64,000 nucleotides of DNA from Liquidambar formosana. Its lineage: Eukaryota > Streptophyta > Magnoliopsida > Saxifragales > Altingiaceae. The DNA is taken from contig CM077824.1 of NCBI GenBank assembly GCA_039720395.1, positions 24,071,278-24,135,277 on the forward strand, read 5' to 3'. The stretch's first letter is position 1. Every line of letters starts with the position of its first letter. The position numbers and the translations under genes were made by a program. The notes under the pieces were generated by a model. The model was not told where the DNA came from. It saw nothing but the letters and a program-made list of their open reading frames with translations, and made no database searches. This document shows positions 37,101 through 49,864 of this stretch, piece after piece.

Positions 37101-40100
37101 TGAATGGTTTAAAATCCCTGAACATGTGTCAGTATGCAGAAACTTGGTAGTAGAGCTTGCAATAGCTCCCTTGAAGTCTTTGTTTGCTTCACATTTAAGC
37201 TTTTTTATTCCAAGTTTTTTTGATAACGAGGAAACCCTTCGGGCAAAACCCGGGCCCATATAAGACCCTACAACCCATATTTCTCGCTGAAGAAGGTTTA
37301 AGTGCAATACTTACCATTTTCATGAAATTGGGATCCAAAGTTTTAAAAATGAAACGAAAGTGTGGGAAGGAGTTATGGAGAAGAAGTGTTTATTCATTTT
37401 TAGGGGTGGGTGGGTTTCTTTTTTCTTTTTTTTTTTTTTTTTTTTTTTCGTTGGGGGGGGGGGGGTTGGGAGAAAGGGGTGGAAGGAAGCCTTACCCCTG
37501 TAAATTAAGAAGGATCAAGCAGATATATTAACATCTTGTTATCATTTGAAATATGTTTGAAATGCTATTCTAATATTAAACAAACCTGGTTACACAAGTT
37601 AAGCGAAAGTCTCGATCATTGTTTTTACACTATGAACATTAGAAAATAATCAAGATTGATCACATCATGACAACCCTAATTAATAACCTCTTCGGTCTGC
37701 AAAGATTATCCACTTTGAAAAAACATGTAGTTTAAGGAACCTAATTAATGCATTGGCAACTCACCACTAGAATTCAATATTATCCTCCCATTGTTTGAGG
37801 CTAAAATGTGGAGATATATATATAGAGGGCTGATCATGTGCGGGATATCCCCCAGATTATCCCGTTTGATCACGGCCGTCCGTGAGTGACATGCACACAT
37901 TCACGCGCCTGCGCATGTTGCTCACAGACGGCCGTGATTGAACGGGATATCCGGGATATCCAGCACATGATCAAAGCTTTATATATATATATATATATTT
38001 TTTTTTTTTGAAATTCGAAATTTGAAATTGTGGAATTGTTAGTATGGAAAGTAGGAAAATTTCATGCCTTGAAATTTTACAATGGATAAGGAATCTTGTG
38101 AGGCCAAAAAAGGAAAGGAAGACTAGTCTTTGTAGGATGGAGGGAGTAAGAGCATCTACCACCATTTTGTTCTTGGGGGAAGTATAAATAAGTGTGGTAT
38201 GTAAATATGTAATTTTTTCATAAAGTGAGAAATTTTCCTAACTTGGTCACAGTCAAGGGAGGCTTAAACCCATGATGTTACCCCAAAAAAGAATACTTTC
38301 AGAATCGTGGTGGAATCTTTTATAAAAGCAACACACACAGATCCTATACTCCATTTGTGGGAGCCAAAATTTTGTAAAAGTTTGCGGTCAATAAATTTTT
38401 AATTTGTAAAATAAGATAAAAATCTAACAAGTAACAACAAACAAGAAAGGGGCCCCATTAAGATAGATTTCTGGCTCTGCCACTGAGAAAACCAATGGTT
38501 TTGGATAAGTGAAACACAATCAAAACTGTTAAGTTGGTTTTGCATCTTATAAACTTAAAATCTTTATTTAGGCACATTGCTGTGAAGCATTTGTGTATGT
38601 CATGCAAGTATTATTGGTGTCTTATCAATGAATATTTAACTTATTTACTCTGCCATGTGTGTGAACTCATTAAATGCATTAGCATCCAGTCTCTAAAATT
38701 TACGTTAATTATATGACAGGAAACAGATGTTGAGAAACTGCAGCAAAGGGACTACTTAAATCTTAAGGTTGGTATTTATCCTCTAGTGGAAATTTATCCA
38801 AAATTCATTTTCTTGCTAATTCTAAGGATGGGTGAATGTAACTTGGGAGCTTTACAAAATTCTGAGCCCAATCATGTGAGTTGTGGCATTGTAACTATAA
38901 AAGTTTGCAGGATGCCAGTCTTTTGCGTTTTTTAGTTGATATGCGAGGGGCAGATGTTGATGATCGCCAGGTAAATATCTGCAACCAGACTTTGGATGTT
39001 TCAGTTAAACAGGATTTCTTGCTGACAGTTAACTTGATGCTACCTAGTCAAGCATGCATTAATCATATGAATCACATTCAATAGTTGAGTAGTCTAGCCT
39101 ACGCTAAACATGTAAATTGCATTTTCATCATTCAATAGTTGAGTAGTCTAGCTAGCCGCCTGCACTAAGCATGTGAATCATATTTCAAATCCAAATGAGT
39201 CACATTCAATAGTTGACTAGTCTAGTCTGCCCTAAGCATGTAAAATCATATTTTAATAATTCAATGATTGAGTAGTCTAGCCTGCACTAAACATGTGAAT
39301 CATATTTCAAACCTTGTTTCATTTCTTTCAAACCACATTTTAATAATTCAATATGTGCTTTCTAGTTGAGTAGCCTAGCTAGCCTGCACTAAGCATGTGA
39401 ATCACATGCTTTGAAGTTTGAAGGCTTGTAAGCACTCTTTTGTGTTTTTTCCTTTTCCTTTGAACCCTATATATGGATATATGCTTGATCTATTCTCATC
39501 ATCTAGACCTGAACAATGTGTTCCTCGAAATATGACTTGTGTGGTTACATGGTATATCTTCTGGTTGGAACTGTCAATTTTTGGGTGGTAAATTTGAACC
39601 TCTGTGTGTGCGCCATATGGGAGGTGGGACCTGTCTTCATCCAATTATTCCACTTTAGGCATTTGAGAATGATTTTGGACTACAAGTACCAATTATTCCC
39701 CTTTAGGCATTTGAGAATGATTTGGCACTACAACTACCATTGAATTCACATTTACTTGTAATTTTTTTTAGTAAACTTTTATAATTTTGTGTGACAGCTA
39801 AGGGATGACCTTATGACGATGCTTATTGCTGGCCATGAAACAACGGCTGCTGTTCTTACTTGGGCTGTTTTCCTTCTTGCGCAAGTATGTTTTTCATGAC
39901 GAGATTCTGGACATGGACTTCTTAATTAATTAATTAGTCTTTGTGTTCTTCCATGTCCTCCTTTAATCAATGTGTTCTGTTTTTCAAAAGAGTCTGTGGC
40001 CATACTAACTTATTGTGAATTGCTGTAATGCAGAATCCTTCCAAAATGAAAAGAGCTCAAGCAGAGATTGATTCAGTGCTTGGTCAGGAGAGAACAAGTT

Positions 40101-40583
40101 ATGAAGCGGTTAAAAAATTGGAGTATGTTACAAAGTCATTTATATTTGTGAACTTGCTCTATTCATCTGTAAAGAGTATGTGTTTAAAATCAGCTTGTGT
40201 CTTTACCCATATATATATATATATATATATGCATAACAGTGTCGACATCTGTTGAGGCCCATTGTTATACCGTTACTTTTTGAAGTGGGTTGTTCTTATT
40301 GTAAGTTGAGTAGTTTATCATCAAAGCAAAATATCAATGTCAAATAAACTGGATACCCTTTTTTTTTTTGAAAAGTTGTAATGAAACTTGTATAGCTCAG
40401 TTGGTAAGGGCGAACTTATGAATTGTGATTGTGTGGTTAAGGTCATGGGTTCGATTCCCCACTAGGACAACCCAGGATTTAAGTGGGGGCCGTGGCGGTG
40501 GGTTGTTGCGGTAGTCTCCTTGGAGGTTTAAGTTCCATGGGTGGGTCCAAAGGGCCTTGCTTGGGATGGTTCCCCCATTATCA

Positions 40584-40617
<34 letters not shown>

Positions 40618-43600
40618 GGTTGCAATGAAACTTCAAAAAATGTGAAACCAAACATTACTGAAGACCCAAAAATCTTAATACAATGTACCAAAACTTTTAC
40701 ATGTCAAGTACTTCATTTTTGGAAAATTCATTCATAAACTGATAAAACACTATCCTCATGTTTCTTCTATGATCTAAATACAATATAATAGTAATGCAGA
40801 AATTACATACTACCCTAGAAATTCAACATATGCTCATTACCAAGATCCTTATTTCTAATAAAACTGTATTACGTTTTCATCATGGACATCCGCCTGTTTT
40901 AACATTTATCCTTTGGCTATCCAACTCAAAGAAATTGAAGAAGGAAAACTAAAAACGTTAAAGAAGAAAATAAAGAAACAAAATTGAAGAAGTCACAACT
41001 AAATAAAAAAAAAATGCAATTCTGAAATTAAAATTGAATTGTTTAAAAAAAATGTAAGATATGCTATCTTTAAAAGAAGAAAAAATGTAAACCTACCTTT
41101 GACTTATTAGAACATGGGTCGAGATATTTGTCAAAATCTGTCTAGATATTGGATATATGGATTGATTAACATTTTTATAAATATGTGAAACAATAGCTGC
41201 AACACATGCGTGCAAAAAAAGAGATTCAATTGGTTGAGATAATACATTTGCCAAATTACATCTAGCAAATATATTATAAAGAGAAACTATTTTCTATTAT
41301 ATGGTTGATTAAAGAAACATCCGTGTGACCTGTTTTAAGGATTAATGTCTTAGAACTTTTGTCTTATGTTTGTGGGAATACACACACACACATCCACACC
41401 CATATACTTAAGTACAAGAATTTAAATTTGGGCTATTTTTCAAAAACTAAAAAGACAAAGTATTTTCGAAAAAAGTAATATTATTTTCTGTTTTAATGCT
41501 TTATAAATATTTCAGCTAATTTATGTGGAATCATGTACGTTATATTATTTTAAAGTCCAAAGACAGTTAAATGGCATTGCTTTTCTTGTAGTTATAGGCC
41601 AAAAGCACTCTACTTATTCTGATTCTATAATTGGGAATCGGGATTTAAGACCTTGTACACCAATTTAGATCCCCCCCCCCCCCCCTCCTCTCTCTCGTTC
41701 TCTCAATTCTCTAGTTCCTTTATTGGAATTCTTCCTTCATGGGTGGAGGCGTGGAGCTACATAGAGACGAGTGGGGGAAAAGGGACCCCACTCATTTAAA
41801 AAAAAAAAGAAAAGAAAAAAATCTTTCACCATAGATTTGTTTGCCTCCCTCTTTATTTCTTTTCTAGCATTTGTTACCCCCACTTTAATTTTTTATTTTA
41901 CCTCTTTTTTTTTTCCCAATCCTTCACAATAAAAAAGTCTCTCCCTCTTTGAAGCCAATGCTGGTCTCAGCATCTTGTCTTCCTGTTGTAAAGAAGCCGT
42001 CGAGGACTCGAGCTGAGACCTTGTAGTTTTATTGGTTGGATTAGAAAGTGTTTTGGTTTGTTGCACTTGTTTTGGCAAATTGTAGTTTTTTAATAATCTT
42101 ATTCCTTTCCCATTATTATCTTTTATAATTATAATAATTTTTTTATTTTTTATTAATCAAAGGTTCCCCCACTGCAGTAAAATCCTGGCCCTGCCTTACT
42201 TTGAGATGTATCAGTTGTCAAGTTTTCATATAATCCCGACTACAGAAGCCTCTTATATAAGCATGTTTTCTAAAACCCAAGGGGTAGCTCAGTTAACAAG
42301 GGACCACGCCTTGGGAAGCAAAGGTCTTGAGTTTGACTCTTGCTAAATCCCCTGGGGCCACCCATACAAGGTTTCATGGTTCTCATGGACCTTGGACTTA
42401 ACTAGTCCATATGAGTTGTGTGGTCCTGGCCTTATATTGGCCTGGGGTTTCCCCAAAAGGTTTCCTTGTAAATATAACAATGATATTGAACTGTATAAGT
42501 AATTGAAAATGAAATATTATTCTGATAAATATAACTTACAAAGATATTGCTTCAAATTTGGAAGCTTTGATAATATGGGAGAGATGGGTTACAAGAGAGG
42601 AGTAGGTTAGAACCTTAACTGAACCTGCCTCTATGTTTACATGAGATGGGTTTATGGAGGAATTGAGAGTTCACATGAGTACAGTGTACAGTGTCTTCCC
42701 ATGTATACAGAAATCTTGAATTATTTGTTCCTTGAAAATCTAGAGTATTGAGTGCACTGCAAAAGCCTGAATTCTGCAAAAGCCTGGATTATTGAGTGCG
42801 CTGCAACCTTCACGTGACGGCACTGTAACAGTACCGTAGTTTTGTCTTGATATTGAAAAGAGAATCTCTCTTTTTGATGAATGGGATGTTGATTTATGAG
42901 AAAGCCAAAAATTTCGGATCTTGTCTATGGTTGTTGAGACAAGATGCCGAAACAGTCATCTTCATTGTCTTGAGCGAGATCTATTGAGGGAGAAGAATCT
43001 TGATCTTCTTGAGCATCATCTTCTTCTTCTTCTTCTGAGTCTAGAGAGGAGAGTGCTTCAAGAAGGTATTTCCCGAGTTCTTTGCTATTGTTAGGAGCCG
43101 AAGATATTTTTGTCATGAGCTGGCTTTTGGAGAGGAGAACTTTGGAGGAGTCTCCTATTGTTGATTTTATTGCTGGATGCTTTTGGAACCATTGGTGAAT
43201 TGCTCCCGGAGAAATATGATCTGTTCTTGCTTTCTCCCACCACTTAACATGGAATGATCTTCCCAAAGAGGGGAAAACTTGAGTTGAGATTGTTTCATAT
43301 TTCCAGAATACGATCTATGCTAAACCAAAATTTGCAAAGAATAAAAATTATTTTGGAAAAGCTTGGAGAGAAGCTAGGGGGTTGTATTTGTTCTTGAAAG
43401 ATAGAGTATCCTTCAAGGATATTGACAGGACATTGAGGAAGGATTTCTTGAGTGGGACCAAAATAGTTCCACCAATCAAGAAACCAAAGGGGAATATTGA
43501 AATTGAATTTATTGTCAAAATAAATCATCCAAGAATGTTTGAATTCTTTATTTTGAAGGAAAAAGGTATGCTGCCATGCCTTTTGATAGTCAAAATAGTT

Positions 43601-46600
43601 GAAGTTTTGAGGATTATTTTCGAATGAAAACTTTTTGAACAAGGATTGTCCCCAACCGGTTGGAGTAAGAATATTGGCAAGGCGGCATCTGGAATGGGAA
43701 GATTGGGATTTGTCATTTTCACAAGGGTAATTTTGGAATATTGCTTATTTAGTATTCTTGAGAATACTTTCATACCAATGATGTGTTTTGCGAAAATCTG
43801 TTGAAGGATATTGATACATTGGAGAAAAGCTTCTTGTACTAAATCATGTAAATCTTGATTTTGAAATTCTTTTTCGATTACCATAACAGGTAATTTCAAA
43901 GCTTTATGAAAATATTGGTTCTTTGCTTGTTGAAAATTTTGAAAAGGGGTGGAAGAGGATTCCGCTAATGACTTCTGAGGTCTTGAAGAAGTAGCTATTA
44001 ATTTACCACCTCTTTTAGAGCTCGAAGCTGCCAGTGCATAGGTTTGTGACCTAGTTACTGGGGGGAAGCACTGTTGTGATTGTATTTGATATTGTTCTAA
44101 TGTTAATATATGGAATGGATTTTGGGAGAGAAGTTTTTGATCTTCTTCTTCTTCCACCTATTGGTACCATTTCTTGATTGAAGAGTTATTTTGGGTGATG
44201 AAAGGATATTGGATGTATTGGTGGGTTGTGGCACTTGAGGTGTATTTGTCGGTTCTTTTGAGGGTGCTGTGGAAGTTCTTTTTAGCATTTTTTCTGGGTT
44301 GAATGGCCTGTAAGAACTCACGAGAGAGAAAATCAGGCACAAAATTGGATTCTCCCCTAATATATTCTATATCAAAATCAAATATTGATAATATTGCTTG
44401 CCATCTAGCAAAAATATGCTTTGAAGCTATATTTTTAACATCTTTTTGTAAAACTGGTTTTGCTATTTTTGTAAAACTGGTTTTGCTACTTTACAATCCA
44501 CTTTTACTAAAAATTTTTGATTTAAAATATCACTTTGAAATTTTGAAATACATAAAACTATTGATAATATTTCCGTTTTGATAGTAGAATATTTTTCTTG
44601 GGTTGGATTCCATGTACCCGAATGATATCTAACTATCTATTCGCGATTATCAACTCTTTGAACGAGTATTCCACCATATCCTATATCTGAGGTATCTGTT
44701 TGGACTATCTTGAAGGCTAAAGGATCTGCTACACATAGACGAGGCAGATTTCTGGCTTTATTTTTTAAAATTTTGACAATATGAGTATGCTCTATTGACC
44801 ATGGTGGAGGATCTTTTCTTAATCTTTGCCTAAGGGGGGCACATATTTGGCTAAGATTGGGACAAAATTCTGAAATGTAATTCAGACATCCTAGAAATCT
44901 CTGCAATTGCTTCTTGTCTTTTATTTCATTAGGGAATTTTTCTGCAAATTTTCTTGATCTCTCTATTGGGATGATTCCTTGATGGATATTGTGTCCTAGA
45001 AATCTAATCTTGGTGTGGAAAAGATTGATCTCGGTAGGACTTAAAGCCAAGCCATATTTCTTGATAAGATGAAAGAAAATATTAAGATGTTTACAATGTT
45101 GATCTATTGATTTTGAGAAGACAAGAACGTCATCTATGTATACTATTGTGAATTTTGTATAAGGATTAAATATTAAGTTCATGATATTTTGAAATTCTGA
45201 GGGAGCATTCTTAAGTCCAAATGGCATAACATTCCATTCGAAATGCCCAAATGGAAATGTAAATGCTGTTTTATACCTATCTTGTTCATGGATCTGAATT
45301 TTCCAGAATCCTGATTTCATATCAAATTTTGAAAATACTTTTGCATTATTGAGTCTGTTTAATAAATCTTTTTTATTGGGTAGAGGATACCTAATCCATT
45401 GTATGGCATCATTAAGGGGTTTATAATTTATAACAAGTCTTGGGACACCTCTTTCTATTTCTGCTGCTTTAAAAACATAAAAGGCTGCACAACTCCATGG
45501 CGAGGGCTATTCCTTATTAAGTTTTTATCCAGCAAATCTTGTATTTCTTTTTTGCATATTTCTAGAAGCTTTTGATTCATTTATATCGGTATAGATTTTG
45601 TTGGTAATTGGCTTTCATTGAATTCTTTTTCATAGGGAAGCCTAATGGTATATGTATTTCTATTCCAAAATGCATTTGGATTATTAGAGCATATTGAAGA
45701 TTGTATTTTTGCTTCAAATTGTTTTATTGCTTGTTGTAATTTCCGGTTTTTTAATTGTTCTTCAATTTGTCTGCATTGTATTTCTTTCTTGAGATAATTC
45801 AGATGATAAGTTTTTTGGGTGATTAAATGAATTTTCTTTTCTTTAAATATTGATTTATGTTATATTATATTAATATCTTTTATACAGGGTGGATTAAGAA
45901 ATTCAAAAACCACTTTTTGACCATGGATAAAAGTTTTAATTCCTTCTTGATCAACTTGAAATGGTTGTATTAAATTTAGAAATGGACTACCTAAGATGAC
46001 TTCTCTGTCAAGCTCTTTGATGAGAATATATGTTGTTGCGATGCATACTCCTTGTCCACATATATGGGCATTGTCTAATTTATAATCTATTTTAAGTCTT
46101 GAGCCACTAGCTGTGCTAAGTGTTTCTTTTGTCTTTTTGTAATACTTTGTAGGTATTAAACCTTCTTGAATACAATTCATGTCTGCTCCTGAGTCTATTA
46201 GAGTGATTATATTGAGTGTAAATTCTTTGTTGATAACGATGGTGAGCCTAACATTCCATCTTTGATATGTTATCCTTGAAATTAAATGGAGATAAGCTTC
46301 TTCACTAATATTTTCAGTTTCTACTGCATTGATGTTGTCATTATTTGGGGTTGGCCTTGTATTTCTGTTTTGTCTTGTCTTGATTCTTTTAATAATAGGA
46401 CTTGGTCTTGAAGATGATTTATATGGATATTAGTGGTAGCTTTTAACTCTTTGATTTGTTTTACTTCTTGCTTTAGGTTTTGTATTGTTGGTTCTTTTAT
46501 ATTTTCTTGTTTGAATCTTTCTTCTAATATATTTTTTAAATTGTAAGTTCTAGGAACATTTGGCTTTGGTTCCTCTATAGTTTCTTTAAGTCTTTGTAAA

Positions 46601-49600
46601 TATTCTCTTTTGACTATTGGGTCATGCATTCTATCTATTATTTCTAAAAGGAGAGTTTGTTGAGATTGCCTTTTTATCATATTACAACAATTATCCTTGC
46701 ATCCTTGTTCTGATTCTTGATCTATTGATTCTGAGGATGATGTTGATTCATAAGCTACTTCATCTATTTGATTATTTACTTCTTCTTGTTTTGTATCATT
46801 CTCAGATTCTGATTATGAGTATAAAATATTAAGAATTTGTTTCTTTATATTTTCATCAATCTGTAGAGCATTTAATTTTTGTTTAGCCCTGCATTGTGAT
46901 TTATAATGGCCTTTTCTACAACACCTATGACAAACTATGTGAGAATTGTTACCTTGATCCTGAGGCTGCTTCTTCCTATGATACTTCTTTGGATTTGGTT
47001 TATGAAAACTGGTATTATTTTTGGATGAAGATGTTTGGTAATATTGATTATTTGATAGTTTTGGATGATACTTTCTTTGAGATCTTTTGTGATATGAAGT
47101 TTTATGTTTTTTATGTTTAGAAGATGGAGCTCTTATTGATGTAAAACTGAATTGTTCACAAAACGATCCTAATTCTTTCTTACTCGTTAGTTGTTCTTTC
47201 TTCATTTGTTTCTGTAATTTAAAGTCTGTGTATAAAGCTATTCCTTCTTGATGTATGGTACTTATTAAATCTCCATATGTGAGTTGTTCCCATGGTATAG
47301 TTCCTTTGTATTGATCTTTTAATTTTGTTTTTATTTTTTCTGCGAAAAGACTGGGCAACCCTGAAATGAATCTTTCTTTCCAAAAAAGTTGACCACAATC
47401 ATTTCTTAGAAATACTTTAGTTAGGAATACATCCTTATACCATCTAAAATCTTGAAGTTTTGGGCATCTAAGATTTGTTAATATATCCGATGTTTTATCT
47501 TTGACTTTTGAGGGATCTCCGATGAAATTTTTTGCTATTGCGAATAATAGTGTTGCTACTGAATCTTATATATCCTCATTATTTTCAATTTTGATTATTG
47601 TTCCATTAGAATCTGTTTTTATTGCATATAATATTGTTTCTCTATTTTCATGTGTGAGATTATGATCCCACCAACCTTTGAGTTGTCCAGTAAACCTAGC
47701 AACTAAAGATTGCGTTACTGGATTTTTTGTTTGATAAAGCTGAACTTACCATTGTCATTTCCTGGAGAGTATTAAGGATATGATATTCTATCATTCCATC
47801 TATATTCCATTCATATATTGTTCCTCCGTGGTATGAGGCTTGATGATATTGACCACGTTCTTCTATTTGCATATCTGGGAAAGTTGATCTTGGATAATAA
47901 TTTTTTATTGGTTTGGCAATATTTTTTTAAAGTATCAACCTTTGGTTGTTCATTTTGAAATGTATTAATTATTTCTTCAGCCTTTATTTCAGACTGAATA
48001 ATTTGTTCTTTTGTTATTGGTGCTATTGTTTTACTTGCAGAGGGTTGAGGTGTGTCTAGAACATCTTGGATTCTTGTTTCTATTAATTCATCTAACATCT
48101 TAATTCTTTCTTGTAATTCTTGGTTTAGATTTTTTCATAATTGTTTAGTATATTTTGGGGGTATTTCATGTGGTATAAATAAAGGTTTATCATCTTTTTT
48201 ATTGTCTAGAAATATTTGTTTTTCTTGGACTAAATTTTCTATTCTTGTTGGTTGTCCTGCTATGGTCTTGATAAGTTGATTTGTATAATTATTTTGTTCA
48301 AATACTTTCTGAATATCTCTTCCATTTGGTGGATTTTGGATATCTGATTTCATCTTGAAGGGAGAAGCTATTATTGTATGATTATTATGTTGAATACTAA
48401 TATGATCTAATGGTGGATGAATGGATTCTATTATTTGATTATCTTGACATAAACGCCATGTTGTTGATATTTTTCCTGTAACATTTAATTCTTTTTTGTA
48501 TGGATATTCTATTGAATTTTCTTCTGCATATATTTCAAATCATCTAAAAAAGTAGGTATTGAAATACTGAAAAAACCATTTCCTGTTTTTAATATTATAT
48601 TCTGAATAAAATTCTTTTCTTAAAAATTCCTTATCTATTTCAAATTCATTTTCTACAACCATCATACTTGGTCCTTGCATTTGGGATTGTGTTGGCGACA
48701 TATTTTGGTGATGTTCATCAGATTTATTATCATATGTATCTGTTGCATAATATGGATGAGGTATATTGGTATTTTGTACACCTACTAAGTTGGGTTTTAT
48801 GGGGTATGTTGATGAGGCTTGTTCAAATATTCTGGTTGGTATTGAAGAGCAAGAAGCTCTTGATGATTCATCAAGACTTTGTATTCTTGGTTCTTGTGGA
48901 AGTCTAAAAGAATTAGCAAAACTTATTCCTGCACTTCCATCAGCATATTCTACCATTCTTTTGACTCTTGTTGTAGTTGTTTCTCTTTTAGGTGGTGATA
49001 TTGCTCTTGGTAAATTCCATTCTTCTGATAATTTGATTTCTTTCCATAATTTTTTTTGTGGTGTTATTATATTTGTTTTATCTTTTTGATTTGATTGCAA
49101 AAGTAGAGCTTCTCCTTTTGGGGAAATATGTTTTACTCTTGGATCTAAAATTGTTGTGAAAACTTTATATTGTATTCTTGATATTATGAGTAAAGGGAGA
49201 GATCCTGCTTTGATCTCTGCATTATGGATTTTGCTATTTAGAGTTAAGACATTCATGATATTTTCATCTTCTTGACTTATGGTGAAGTCGGGAAAACAGT
49301 TGAAATATACTGGACCTTCATGAAGGCCTGCTTGTATTCCTCCTAACGTAGTTTTTTCAAAATTATTCCATCTGCAATCTCTTAATGCCATGATAAGAGA
49401 CATATTTAAACCATCTCTGCTGAGTGGTTTAGCAGCTATTTGGACTAACCCAACATGTAATAATTTGAATTTATCTTTAATATGTTGTTTTATTGTTTTC
49501 TCATTCAATAACTCTCGTTTGATATTCACCCTTGAGATGTATTGTTTCTTCTTGGGTTTTGATATTGAGATTGGAAAAATACTTGAATGTTCCTTTTTTA

Positions 49601-49826
49601 TATACTTCTGATGTTGCTATTTTTGGTATTTTCCAATTACTAAGACTTCTATTATCATTATCATATTCTTTTTCTTCACAATTTATTATATTATCATTCG
49701 TAGAAGTTCTTGATGTCGAGGACATACTCCTAGAAAACATGTTTATTATTGATTCTTAAATCTAACCAGTATCCAAGGTCTTACTATAGGATTTACCACA
49801 CACTGCCCTTCTGCTCAATGTATATA

Positions 49827-49864
<38 letters not shown>

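Larger units (their letters stand above)
42600..49800 (-). mobile_element. Endogenous Florendovirus-like pararetrovirus (Caulimoviridae), broken
   Basis: About 7.1 kb of minus-strand viral sequence in intron 10. From right to left: movement protein, coiled/capsid region with CCHC finger, aspartic protease, reverse transcriptase, RNase H, then a separate downstream ORF, then a non-coding region. That gene order and the N-terminal MP text fit the genus Florendovirus, known from endogenous copies in many angiosperms. It is near full length, but many frameshifts and stops separate the frames. No LTRs are present, so it is not a retrotransposon. The upstream end meets (AT)n at 49826-49862. The downstream end is placed near 42600 and is approximate. 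Confidence 0.85.

Noticed and set aside
40390..40465. Possible tRNA gene (A and B boxes)
   Set aside because: No acceptor-stem pairing, followed by a long unrelated body, an A-tail and a target duplication: it is a SINE.
42925..49740. Viral region as a gypsy LTR retrotransposon or a host gene
   Set aside because: No integrase, no LTRs, and a movement protein is present; the gene order is that of a caulimovirid.
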